Made by a program: the position numbers and the translations under genes. A stretch of 64,000 nt of DNA from Terebella lapidaria (lineage: Eukaryota; Annelida; Polychaeta; Terebellida; Terebellidae). The notes beneath the pieces were generated by a model. The model saw nothing but the letters and a program-made list of their open reading frames with translations, was not told where the DNA came from and ran no database searches. Location of the stretch: NCBI GenBank assembly GCA_949152475.1, contig CASCJZ010000520.1:682001-746000 (forward strand), written 5' to 3'. This document shows positions 35,923 to 46,176 of the stretch, piece after piece. Each line of letters starts with the position of its first letter. Within the stretch, counting starts at the first letter, position 1.

Positions 35923-36380
35923 TTCAAATCTACGTTATTTAAATGTTGAACATGAAATAAGGTACCAATCGACATGTATTGATGTGTACAGATGATCTTC
36001 TAGTACAGATTTTCTATTTTTAATTTGACATTCGCTAATTTATGTCGCATAAATCAACGAATTCACAATGGTGTATGATATGGACCTATTACAATATACA
36101 CGTATTAGGCCTATACCGTTAGGGAATCTCACTTTTGTCGTTGGTGAATCTTATCGCTAATTCTATTCCTCAACATATCTAAACAAAAAAGCGTGATCTG
36201 GTTGAAATAACTACGCATGTCTTTGACCAAAACACTAAGCTACCTTCAGAGTATCCATTTATCACAAATGGACCTATCATTTGATAAAATATGGTTAAAA
36301 ACCAAACTGACCGTGTTTACTGTCCGCCATTGCGGGATGCACTAACGATAGTTAGTGCATCCAGTATCACCACAGTGAGT
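35923..36380. other. Low-repeat stretch with a perfect hairpin
   Basis: No gene seen. It contains the perfect hairpin GGATGCACTAAC-gata-GTTAGTGCATCC at 36335-36362, which may be the end of another small element, followed within 20 bases by family A sequence. Confidence 0.55.
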
Positions 36381-37219
36381 TTTGAGATTTTTGTTTCAAA
36401 AGATTCTCCTTATGTACCTTTATGATGTGTATAGGTTTTGTTGCCCTTTAATCCCTGGTCTCCGTGTGGTGGCCATTTTGAATTTTTGACGAGTCGGCGA
36501 AAAAAAATTTTTCGCTCCAGATCGCATTACTATCCATTTTGGGCCATTTCTAGGCAATAAAAAATTTTCACCCTTTGAAAAAAATTTTGCACTTTTTTCC
36601 TTCATAATGGGAGCTGCCTGGACTGTACTCATAGAACGCTTGAAGATAGAGCTCGGAAATTAGCACTTTCAAATGGGAAGTCATATATGGCGATTTGTGA
36701 GGTGACCTCGAATTTGACCTTTGATGACCTTGAAAGTTCAAAACAGCCATTTTGGGTTCAAAAAATGCCCAAATTTGCCTCTGCAGATGAAATGCTTGTA
36801 GTTGTAGATAGAGCTTAAGATTGCATTATGAGCATATAGGAATCATATATGGAACAACTGATGATAACCTTGAGCTTGACCTTGGATGACCTTGAGTGCT
36901 AAATGTCTGATGTGAAATGTGTAGATTAGCCACTGAGGCTTAAACCCTTGCACATACAGGTTAAGATTGTGTATAAGCTTACATGAAGTCATGTATTTAT
37001 AGCACATCTTTTGGTAACCTCAAATTTGACCTTATATGTGACCTTGAAGGCCATTCTCACATGCAGCATACCTGCAAGTCATATGCAGCATACCTAATGA
37101 TGACATTGCAGTTCACAAACATGACCTTGATTGTTAAATCTCAAGGTCATATGTCAGTAATGTCACCCGCATTGCTTAAAACTAAAATTGTCCGGTAACC
37201 TTCTTAGCCCTTGGGTTAA
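36381..37219 (+). mobile_element. 3' fragment of a family A element
   Basis: It carries the right half of the 26914-28537 subtype (TTGAGATTTTTGTTTC, GTCGGCGAAAAAAA, TTGTTAAATCTCAAGGTC) and ends TTGTCCGGTAACC with TTAGCCCttGGGTTAA. The left half is missing. Non-coding. Confidence 0.7.
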
Positions 37220-37222
37220 TTT

Positions 37223-37870
37223 TTTCTATATCTAGGAAACAGTGCGTCGTAGAGCGAAATCGACGTTATTTTCGGACTCGTCACACTGGATAAAAATTTC
37301 TTAGGGGTATGTCGGGTGAACTTGGCCCTGGGCCAAATTTTTTTGCCGAGTCGGCGTTTTTCATTTTCGGCTATATCTCGGAAACGATGCGTCGTAGAGC
37401 GAAACGGACGTTATTTTCGGACTCGTGAAACTAGACAATCATGTCTTAGGGGTATGTTGGGTGAACTTGGTCGTGGGCCAAATTTTTTTTTGCTAGGTCG
37501 GCATTTTTCATTTTCGACCATATCTCAGAAAAGGTGCGTCGTAGAGCGAAACGGACGTTATTTTCGGACTCGTGACACTTGACAAACATGTCTAAGGGGT
37601 ATGTTGGGTGAACTTGGCCCCGGGTCAATTTTTTTGTTGTTGAGTCGGCATTTTTCATTTTCGGCCATATCTCGGAAACGGTGCGTCGTAGAGTGATACG
37701 AGCGTTATTTTCGGACTCGTGACACTTAGGTGTATATTGGGTGAACTTTGCCCTGGGCCAAATTTTTTTTCTGCTGAGTCGGCATTTTTCATTCGGCCAT
37801 ATCTCGTTTATTTTCATTTATATCTCAGAAACCGTTGTCTTAGAGTGAAATGGATGTATCTACGTAATAA
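37223..37870 (+). repeat. ~146-bp F repeat, right part
   Basis: About four to five units of TGCGTCGTAGAGCGAAA (near 37246, 37390, 37533 and 37680), each with a GGGCCAAATTTTTTT line. The frames on both strands here are repeat shadows. It is cut by the LTR element at 37892. Confidence 0.75.
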
Positions 37871-37891
37871 TTTTGGTTGCAGAATTGTCAG

Positions 37892-38701
37892 TGTAACAAA
37901 ATCCATACAACTGTCGCGCTAAAACGTTCGTTAGGAACGATGCCAGAAAACCACTGGTGAGAGCAGCCTTCGCGGAAGAATCGTTCGCGGAAGCACCAGC
38001 TGCGGAAGCACTAGCTGCGGAAGCACCAGCGGCGGAAGCACCCTTCGCGGAAGCACGTTCGCGGAAGAGTACTTCTCCTCGTGGTGACGGCTGCGGAAGA
38101 TAGGTTTGCGGACGAGGATGCGCGCGCAGCCACCCTGACTATATAAGGGAGAGCGGACGGCCGCTCTGAGAGCACTGCAACAGCGACATCGACCGTGGGG
38201 AGATCGTCACCGCCACAGCCAAGGGACTCGACGAACTCCGTGCGGACGATTCCTTCTTCAGGGCCTTAGAGTCAACCGGGATTTAGACCGACTACCTGGA
38301 GAAACCATTCGACTAAACGGGACGGGAAACTTCAACGGGAAGGGACAGAGAGACGCCGCCGGCTAAGAACTCTTTTTAGTTGTGCCCTCGTGCACTAGTT
38401 ATTTTTGAAATGTGATCATACAGTGCTCCATGTCAGAACTTCATATTTGTACGTCACGTGGGTGACCAGCCATACAATTGTAAGTTGATTTGATGTATAT
38501 AAATCTTCAATTTATTTGCATCTGAGTTGCTTCTTGCCTAAGTGAAGCCGGTGAGCTACTGTGATGATACACCAGCGTTGGGGAACGCCAGATTAGTGAC
38601 GGCTCTTGAATCACAACGATCGGGAGTTACAAAAGTCTATTCGATCAGAGAAACCAGGTTTTTTGGGCCACACCGAAAACAAGTCATTACTAAACGTCAC
38701 A
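37892..38701 (+). repeat. 5' LTR
   Basis: TG...CA ends. It contains repeated GCGGAAGCACC-type units (37970-38070), a TATA-like TATATAAGG at 38140 followed by the palindrome GAGCGGacggCCGCTC, and a second TATA-like motif near 38506. It is about 90 bp shorter than its partner because of the repeat-rich block. It is the likely promoter of the element. Confidence 0.85.
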
Positions 38702-38704
38702 ACT

Positions 38705-38719
38705 TGGTGCCGTGACCAG
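38705..38719 (+). promoter_or_regulatory. Primer-binding site of the LTR element
   Basis: TGGTGCCGTGACCAGG starts three bases after the 5' LTR, the usual place, and TGG matches the CCA end of a tRNA. I do not assign the primer tRNA. Confidence 0.65.
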
Positions 38720-38799
38720 GATCCCCGAGGGTTTACTGCCAGGGAACGAACCTCAGCATCACTTATGTCCGGAGAGAACAACGAAACTGCCCCAGGGAA

Positions 38800-39950
38800 G
38801 ACAGGAGGTGAAGAGGAAGACTCTTCGCGGACGGCCTCACTCGCGGAAGAGGACGACGACCGTTCGCGGAGGTCGACGTTCGCGGAAGACGACCGCTGCG
38901 GAAGAGCAGCTTCACAGCCGGGGAAGGACGTAGTGAGAAGCAACCAGGGAGGTTGAGACCTTCCATGGGTCAGTCGACGAGTCAGCAGAGACCGCGGAGC
39001 CAGACACCCGACAACCGTTTTCCTTTTAGGTCCAGCGGACACGACTCTGGGTGGCAGCATGAGCGTGACAGAGAGAGGTCGACCTACCTTCAGAACGTTA
39101 GGAGGGACCCCGAGTTACGACGAGTGCTGGGAGAGGAGTACGTCAATCTGGACGGGGAGGACGGCGAAATCTGGGCGAGGAGGGATCGGCTACAGCCACC
39201 GGAGCAGAGTGCGAGTGTGGCACCCTTGGAGAATGCAGCACTGAGGCGGCTTTGGGACCAGTCCCAGCAGCAGTCTGGTGCAACAGGGCAGCGGTCTAGT
39301 ACAACGAATCGACAGTCGGGAGTGACAGGAGGACGGGTTACTTGGGCTCCAACCCAAGAGAGCAGCTCGTGAGGGAGTGGACTCTTCACGGAAGAGAACG
39401 TTCGCGGACGAGAGACACTCTTTGGCGGCAGGGACGCTTGCAGCCGGGGATCCTTCGTGGATGAACGTGCTCGTGGGCGACTTTGGTGACGAGGACGCTT
39501 GTGACTGGAGAGGGCCCTTCGCGGACGACCACGTTCGCGGACGAGGACGACTCACGGACGAGAGTGTTCGCGGAATAGATGAGTCTTCACCCAGACGGTG
39601 GCTCAACGGAAGGAGTGATCCAGGCGACCAATCTTCTTTTCCAGTTTTTCAGAGTAGACGGGGAAGACCATTCGCGGATGGGGCTGTTCGCGGAAGACTA
39701 GAGGAAGACAACGTTCGCGGACGTACGTCTTTTGTGGAAGAACGTCTCTGAGGCATCTTAGCGGACGAGCCGGTTCGCGGAAGACTCGCGGAAGACATTG
39801 TTCGCGGAGGGGGCCTATTCGCGGAAGAACTTCTTCGGGAGCTGTTGGCGGAAGAGTCCGTTCGCGGAAGGTTAGCGGAAGAGTCCATTCGCAGAAGGTT
39901 CGCGGAAGACAGCGTTCGCGGAAGAGGGAGGTCTTCACCCAGTCGACCAC
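38800..39950 (+). repeat. GCGGAAG-rich leader of the LTR element
   Basis: Dozens of degenerate copies of TTCGCGGAAGA, spaced mostly 10-30 bases apart, also present in both LTRs. Reading frames across it on both strands are low-complexity (RGR, SSANV or RERC repeats) and probably only partly coding. The core TTCNNNGAA resembles a STAT-type site; this is a resemblance only. Confidence 0.6.
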
Positions 39951-40218
39951 CGAGTCAGCCAGCCTCCTGGAGGCATCAGACTTCCATTTCAGGCACCCAG
40001 AGAGGCCGGGGACAGCACCTTTCTCATCATCGGGCGATGAGGGGCTTTCATCAGAGGGAGGGACCGACAGCAGCAATGGTTACCCAGGACGGGGGAAGCG
40101 ACCACCGAGGCGGGGGCCACCGCTGCATCGACGAAGCCCTAGGCCCAGACGGAGGCAGGAGGACTCGTCGTCCGAGGACAGCACAGCCTGGAATCAGAGC
40201 GGCAGAAGGAACCGAAAG

Positions 40219-41144
40219 ATGCTGACACCTGACAAGTTTGATGGGACATCCATAGAGTGGCCGGTGTACTGGGCCCACTTTGACGTCATCGCAGAGGTCA
40301 ACGGATGGAGCAAGCGGGAACAGGGCGTCTACTTGGCCGGGAGCTTGACAGGAGAGGCGCGACGAATGCTGACCAGCCTGAGTCCTGCAGACCGGAGGGA
40401 CATCGACGTTCTGACCGACAAGCTGACCCTACGATTCGACCCTGACTGTCAGGAGGAGTCCTACAAGGCGACCTTGGGACAGAGAACCCGCAGGAAGGCA
40501 GAGACACCCCAGCAGTACGGCTATGAACTGCAACGACTGGCCGGCCGTGGTTACCCGGATCTGAACTCCGCAGCTCAGGAGCCTTAGACCACTTCTGGAA
40601 GGGCCATCCAGATGGGGACATGAAGGTGATGGCGCTCATGAAAAAGATGAAGACCATGGAGGAAGCCATAGCGTTCGTGACCCAGTACGAATGTGTCAAA
40701 CCCAAGCCTGGGAAGCCGGTGATGTCCATCGAGTCGGAAGACTCCGAGCCAGCAATGGGACGGGTCCTGCAGCTGTTAAAGAACCAGCAGGGAGGCGAGA
40801 CTACCACCAGTGGGCAGCAGAGCAACCAGCTGAACGTAGCGGGTCTACCCAGACTTCCCTACTTCAAGGGGCTCTTTGAGAGCCAAGACAGGAAGCTGGA
40901 TCGACTAATCGAGCTGTGTGAGCAGGTGCTATTCATCAAGCCAAGGGCCGCCACTGCTGAGAACAAGGGACCAAGCGCTAGGCCGGGACTGGATGACTGT
41001 TGGTACCGTGGGAAGCCGGGTCATCGGAAGTACCAGTGTCCAGATCGGCCGCCGCCTCGGACCAAGGAGGAGCGCTTGAGTCGACTAATCGAGGAGATTG
41101 GTGAGCGGGACAGTTCGACAGACGAGGAGTCGGAAAACCGGTAG
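40219..41144 (+). pseudogene. Gag-like region of the LTR element
   Basis: The left part has LTPDKFDGTSIEWPVYWAHF and a downstream QQYGYELQRLAGRGYP, the pattern of Ty3/Gypsy-type capsid domains (a 'W..F' helix, then Y....L..LA...YP). The right part has a zinc-knuckle-like segment with GKPGH, then a charged tail. It would make the structural protein that packages element RNA in the cytoplasm. It is a fossil and not expected to be host-functional. Confidence 0.6.
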
Positions 41145-41819
41145 GGCTCATACCAGCCCCCAACCGTATGGGCCATTGGCAGGTGTGTGCGCGGCTTCAC
41201 AGGCGAGAAGCACGACGAAGACGTGAAGAACACATTGCCAGGGGGGAATTTTTAGTTTCACAGATTTTTAATAGGTTTTTCCGGTGTGCATCCGAAGTGA
41301 CTGGATGGGCGCAGGAGGAGCTCGAGGATCGAATTCTCGACTATTTGGAGGGCAAGCCTGTCAACACAGACGGGAGTGCCAATGTACAGCAAATCGATGG
41401 AGCCGTGGAGCATCTAATGCCCCGCAGAGACATCGACGAAATGCAGACTGATGGAGCCGTGGAGCGTCTAAGGACCCGCGGAGACATCAACGAGGTTTCT
41501 GCTAGCAGCAAGGAAGACCAGCAAGTCACAACCTTGAGGCTAGAGGCTGCGATACTGCAGGGACCCCCCCCCCCCCCATTCAACTGAACCACAAGCGGCC
41601 GTGAAAGAGGAGACGGAGGGCCGGTGGAGCGGAATGACCAAGGGGCCAGCGCAGCAGCCGTTGCTGGTGGACGACTCATTACTTATCCGGAGCGGCGGTT
41701 CCGAGGGGAGTGATTCCCTTAAGACTGACAGAGAGGACCAGGGTGGTGCATCACTGTGGGTGGACGACTCAGTACTTATCCAGGGCGGTGTCCCTCAGGA
41801 GAGTGGCAGCTCTCTTAAG

Positions 41820-42450
41820 ATTGACAGAAATGGCCAGGTGGTGTCGTTGTCAGCCGGTGCCCGAGGCACATTGGCGTGGTATGCGGCGTGCCAAGTTATG
41901 GGGAAGGCGACTCGTATATTGGTGGACACGGGTGCCTCTTCCACCGTTCTGGACGAGTGTCTCTTCGACCAAATGATGACGAACATAAAGCAACGATAAG
42001 GCAGACGAGAATAAGGTTACGGGCAGCAACCGGAGACTACTTACAGGTTCAAGGAGAGATGACAGTTCAACTTCTACTGGGCACACGACTCGTGTCGGCA
42101 GACGTACTGGTAGCCAAACTAGGGATCCCGGGAGTGTTGGGGCTTGATGTACTTCAACAGATTGGGGGACAGCTGGATCTGCGTAAGGGCGAGTGGCAGG
42201 TGGGCGACACTACCGTAGTGATGAGCTCGGGCCACGAGGACGCCGTCTACACACTGGTGACGGAGGAGACGGTCATCTTGCCACCCTTTTCAGAGATGAT
42301 GGTGGACCTCAAGCTGACAGGAAGTGAGGGAGGAGTTCCGAAGGCCGGCCTCGTGCAGTCCGCAAGAGAGCCATTGGAGGACGACCCCCTCGTAGTGGGA
42401 CGAGCCCTTGTACGACCCCGAGGACGCCGGCGCTGGAGTTTGCACTGTGC
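41820..42450 (+). pseudogene. Retropepsin-like protease region of the LTR element
   Basis: It shows ILVDTGASSTVLDE, the D-T-G-A active-site motif of aspartic retropepsins, and downstream VLGLDVLQQIGGQLDLRKGE, which matches the conserved 'ILGxDxL' block that closes Ty3/Gypsy proteases. It would cleave the element's polyprotein. It is a fossil; reverse transcriptase does not follow. Confidence 0.6.
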
Positions 42451-42559
42451 TGATGGGGACCATCCTAGCCGAGCTTCACGGGATAGAGGCCGTGATCGAC
42501 CTGGGATTTCGTCCCGATGGGGGAAAAACAACCCAAGACGAACCTAAAAGGGAACAGTG

Positions 42560-43445
42560 GTACCGGGAGGAGCGCGGGAGGGAGCATGAGCCCCTTACTC
42601 AAAACTCCACCAAGTGGCGGAACCGGACGCCTGAGCAGCCCGAAACCAGAGTGCACGTCATGCGCGCCGAACCGTCGACGAAACACACACAGAAGGAGGG
42701 GCGGCATCTCTGCAGGGCCGACAGAGACCGGCACGAGACCTCCCATGCCAGCGGCAACACCCTGAAGCCGGGACGACGAAGGATGGCGACCGACACGCCC
42801 GTGTCCGACCCCCGGAATGGTCCGTCTACCGTACCTGCCCCTGAGTTGGCGACCGTCAGTTTTGACGCTGGTAGAGCGACCACAGCCACGCCGTCAAGCC
42901 CCCGAAAGGACACCCCCAAGTCGGCGAACGCCTCAGCCCCCGAGGTTGACCCGCCCAACAGCGAGGAGGAACCCGAGTCTCAGCAGGAGCGGAGAGAGGC
43001 GGAATCCCCGGAGGCCCCCAACCCCGAGGACGACGGACCCCCCGCTCCCAGGGACTCAGTACCTACCTACAAGCCCCTAGACTTGAGCTGGTACCTCAAG
43101 CCAGTTCCGGAGGAGGAGGACCAGCTGCGACTGTACGTGGAGGGCCTGGGCAGAGCGGTCACTGCCGGCGAGAAGGCCCTGGAGGACCTGGCGTCCACGA
43201 TAGCGATGGGACGACGCCACCTGAGCCAGGCGGAGGCTCGGCTCCAGTCCAAGAAGGAGCGGAGACAGCTCGAGGCCGAGGTGCTGCAGCTACGAGGGGA
43301 GGCCTCTCAACGAGAGAAGAGCCACCGGAAGGAGCTGCGAACCCACGTCAGGGAGACCAAGCTGCTCCGGGAACAGCTCCGAGCCTATAGAGACGCTCGG
43401 GACAGACTGGCGGAGACATCCGAGAGCAAGGTGGATCGCCAGTGA
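42560..43445 (+). pseudogene. Proline-rich and coiled-coil region of the LTR element
   Basis: The left part is rich in Pro, Glu and Arg (low complexity). The right part, about 43080-43440, is a long charged heptad-like helix (AEARLQSKKERRQLEAEV, REQLRAYRDARDRLAE), predicted coiled coil. No enzyme motif is seen where pol would be expected. It could be element-specific or a captured host piece; the function is unknown. Confidence 0.5.
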
Positions 43446-43484
43446 AGCGGAGGGAGAAAGCCCTGTATACGACAGACAGGCAGG

Positions 43485-43566
43485 AAAAGACGGAAGAAGG
43501 AGGAAGAGGAGAAGAGAAGAGAGAGAAAGGATCAACGGGGACGTTGATCTCCAGAAAGGGTGGAGT
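43485..43566 (+). other. Purine-rich tract before the 3' LTR
   Basis: A nearly pure A/G run at 43488-43531, the hairpin GATCAACGgggaCGTTGATC, then CCAGAAAGGGTGGAGT touching the 3' LTR. This is the expected place of the polypurine tract that primes second-strand synthesis. Confidence 0.6.
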
Positions 43567-44465
43567 TGTAACAAAATCCATACAACTGTCGCGCTAAAAC
43601 GTTCGTTAGGAACGATGCCAGAAAACCACTGGTGAGAGCAGCCTTCGCGGAAGAATTATTCGTGGAAGAAGCGTTCGCGGAAGCACCAGCTGCGGAAGCA
43701 CTAGCTGCGGAAGCACCAGCGGCGGAAGCACCCTTCGCGGAAGCACGTTCGCGGAAGAGTACGCGGAAGCACCGTTCGCGGAAGAACCGTTCGCGGATGC
43801 AGCCTTCTCCGGGGGGTCGGACACTGGCGTGTCGGTCGCCATCCTTCGTCGTCCCGGCTTCAGGGTGTTGCCGCTGGCATGGGAGGTCTCGTGCCACTGG
43901 CTATATAAGGGAGAGCGGACGGCCGCTCTGAGAGCACTGCAACAGCGACATCGACCGTGGGGAGATCGTCACCGCCACAGCCAACGGACTCGACGAACTC
44001 CGTGCGGACGACTCCTTCTTCAGGGCCTTAGAGTCAACCGGGATTTAGACCGACTACCTGGAGAAACCATTCGACTAAACGGGACGGGAAACTTCAACGG
44101 GAAGGGACAGAGAGACGCCGCCGGCTAAGAACTCTTTTTAGTTGTGCCCTCGTGCACTAGTTATTTTTGAAATGTGATCATACAGTGCTCCATGTCAGAA
44201 CTTCATATTTGTACGTCACGTGGGTGACCAGCCATACAATTGTAAGTTGATTTGATGTATATAAATCTTCAATTTATTTGCATCTGAGTTGCTTCTTGCC
44301 TAAGTGAAGCCGGTGAGCTACTGAGTGATGATACACCAGCGTTGGGGAACGCCAGATTAGTGACGGCTCTCGAATCACAACGAGCGGGAGTTACAAAAGT
44401 CTATACGATCAGAGAAACCAGGTTTTTTGGGCCACACCGAAAACAAGTCATTACTAAACGTCACA
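43567..44465 (+). repeat. 3' LTR
   Basis: The partner of 37892-38701; the TATA-like TATATAAGG is at 43902. It has more GCGGAAG units than the 5' LTR. It is followed by TCAG, the target repeat. Confidence 0.85.
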
Positions 44466-44539
44466 TCAGTAATAAACAGTTCACCTGTGATTGTGTTGTG
44501 TATCGAAATGCCCCAAGGCCTCTAGGCCTTTACGTCTAG

Positions 44540-45662
44540 TTATTCACTTTACAGCTTGGGAATCAATTGTGGACATATAAGAAATGATATAAGCTGAATA
44601 TTGTCATGACCTTGAATGTGACCTTTGACCTTATATTCAAGGTCAAAGCACAAAATGGCTAATATCTCGCTCATTATCGACTTTACAGCTTAGGAATCAA
44701 TTAGGGACATACATGTAAAAAAGTCATGTATAAGAAATGATATATGTCGAATACCCTGATGACCTTGAATTTGACCTTTGACCTAATTTTCAAGGTCAAA
44801 GCACAAAATAGCTATTATCTCACTTATTATCGACTTTACAGCTCAGGAATCAATTGGGGACATATAAGAAATGATATATGTCGAATACTCTGATGACCTT
44901 GAATTTGGTCTTGACCTAATTTTCAAGGTCAAAGCACAAAATGGCTATTATCTCACTTATTATCAACTTTAGAGCTCAGAAATCAAATGTGGACATATAG
45001 GAAATGATATACCAGGTGTGTTGGATATTCTGATGACCTCGAATTTGACCTTTCGCCTCATTTTGAAGGTCAGAGCACAAAATGGCTAATATCTCGCTTA
45101 TGATCACTTTACAGTTTGGGAATCAATTTTGGACATAAGAAATGATATATGCTGAATATTCTCATGACCTTGAATATGATCTTCGACCTCATTTTCAAGG
45201 TCAACACGCAAAATGGCTAATATCTCACTTATTATCGACTTTACAGCTTAGAAATCAATTGCGGACATATAAGAAATGATATATGGTGAATATTCTGATG
45301 ACATTGAATTCGACCTTTGACCTCATTTTCAAGGTCAATAGACAAAATGGCTAATATCTTGCTTCTCTATTGATAGCTTGGGAACCAATTATGGACATAT
45401 GAAAATGATATACACTGAATATACCGATGACCTTGAATTTGACCTTGACATTATTTTCAAGGTTAGAGCAGAAAATGGCTAATATGTTGCTTATCATCCA
45501 CTTTACAGCATAGGAATCAATTGTGAATGTACTAGAAATGATATGCTGAATATTCTCGTGACCTTGAATTGACCAATGACCTTAGTTTCAAGGTCATGGG
45601 ACAGAAGGCTACTATCTAAAATATATATTGTCTGGTAACCTTTCTTAGCCCTTGGGCTAATT
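44540..45662 (+). mobile_element. Family A array and tail (continuation of the 29697 remnant)
   Basis: About eight ~134-bp units (CTTTACAGCTTGGGAATCAA ... TTTTCAAGGTCA), then the tail TGTCTGGTAACC with TTAGCCCttGGGCTAA. It continues the array cut at 32966 by F. Non-coding. Confidence 0.65.
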
Positions 45663-45670
45663 TGATTTAT

Positions 45671-46045
45671 AGGTTACCGGACCTATGGTCCGATAACCTA
45701 TTGCCATGGCGTTGCGTCCGGCATCCGTCTGTCCGGGCATACCAGAAGGGTTCACGGGGATTTCTTAGGGGGAATAAAGCTGAAAACGCCCCACAACCAC
45801 AGTTTAAGCCAAAAGTGCGGTTTTATGGGGATTTTTTTCAGGACTTACAGGGAAAGTTAAGATAGGAAATTTAACATTGGGTCCGCCCGTAACGCCCGTC
45901 CGTTCGCCCATCCGTTCGCACGCCCGTCCGTTCGTCGACGTCGTCATCGTCGTCGTCCGTCCACATTTTGTCTTTAAGGTTTACGGTCCAATCTTTCTGA
46001 AAATCTGGGGGAAGACACCTTGGAATAACTGGAGGAGGTATTTTT
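45671..46045 (+). mobile_element. Family A head fragment
   Basis: The head AGGTTACCGGACC is followed by the GGGGGAATAAAGCTGAAAAC block and a CGTC microsatellite. It stops at GGAGGTATTTTT, where a second A head starts. Confidence 0.7.
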
Positions 46046-46170
46046 AGGTTACCGGACCTTTGGTCCGATAACCTATTGGCATGGCGTTGCGTCCGTCCGT
46101 CCGTCCGTCCGGACGGACGGACACGCCAATCTAATAGGCGGGTTGGTTGCACGCAACCCGCCCAAAAACT
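46046..46170. repeat. Second A head joined to a palindrome and hairpin
   Basis: The head AGGTTACCGGACC at 46046 runs into the perfect palindrome GTCCGTCCGTCC/GGACGGACGGAC (46107-46131), after which the orientation of A sequence flips. Next come GGCGGGTTG-gttgcacg-CAACCCGCC (46137-46162), a 9-bp hairpin, and an A-run. Confidence 0.65.
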
Positions 46171-46176
46171 TAAAAA

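Larger units (their letters stand above)
37892..44465 (+). mobile_element. Ty3/Gypsy-like LTR element, non-autonomous fossil
   Basis: Two long terminal repeats (37892-38701 and 43567-44465) start TGTAACAAAATCC and end GTCACA, flanked by the 4-bp direct repeat TCAG (37888-37891 and 44466-44469). The interior is about 4.9 kb. It has a primer-binding site, a gag-like region with a zinc-knuckle-like motif, a retropepsin-like protease region and a purine-rich tract. No reverse transcriptase, RNase H or integrase is recognisable, so it would depend on a relative for movement. Base composition (GC-rich, GCGGAAG-rich) differs sharply from the AT-rich surroundings. The coding part looks broken, by roughly three to five interruptions. 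The two LTRs agree at about 99% outside one indel-rich block, so the insertion is young. Confidence 0.85.
32967..44539 (+). mobile_element. Helitron-like element F, heavily invaded
   Basis: The A-array phrase AATGGCTAATATCTCG stops at 32966 and its continuation (TTATTCACTTTACAGC) resumes at 44540, so everything between arrived later. The right end is the hairpin AGGCCTctAGGCCT followed by TTACGTCTAG and TT, which parallels the end of E (GCGTCTAG, TT). The core is a ~146-bp repeat (33320-33507 and 37223-37870). Later insertions inside it are an A element (33508-35044), an E fragment, an A fragment and the LTR element. No coding sequence belongs to F itself. The left edge is less sure than the right. 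Confidence 0.55.

Noticed and set aside
38611-43897. Minus-strand frames inside the LTR element
   Set aside because: Low-complexity shadows of GC-rich plus-strand sequence and of GCGGAAG repeats.
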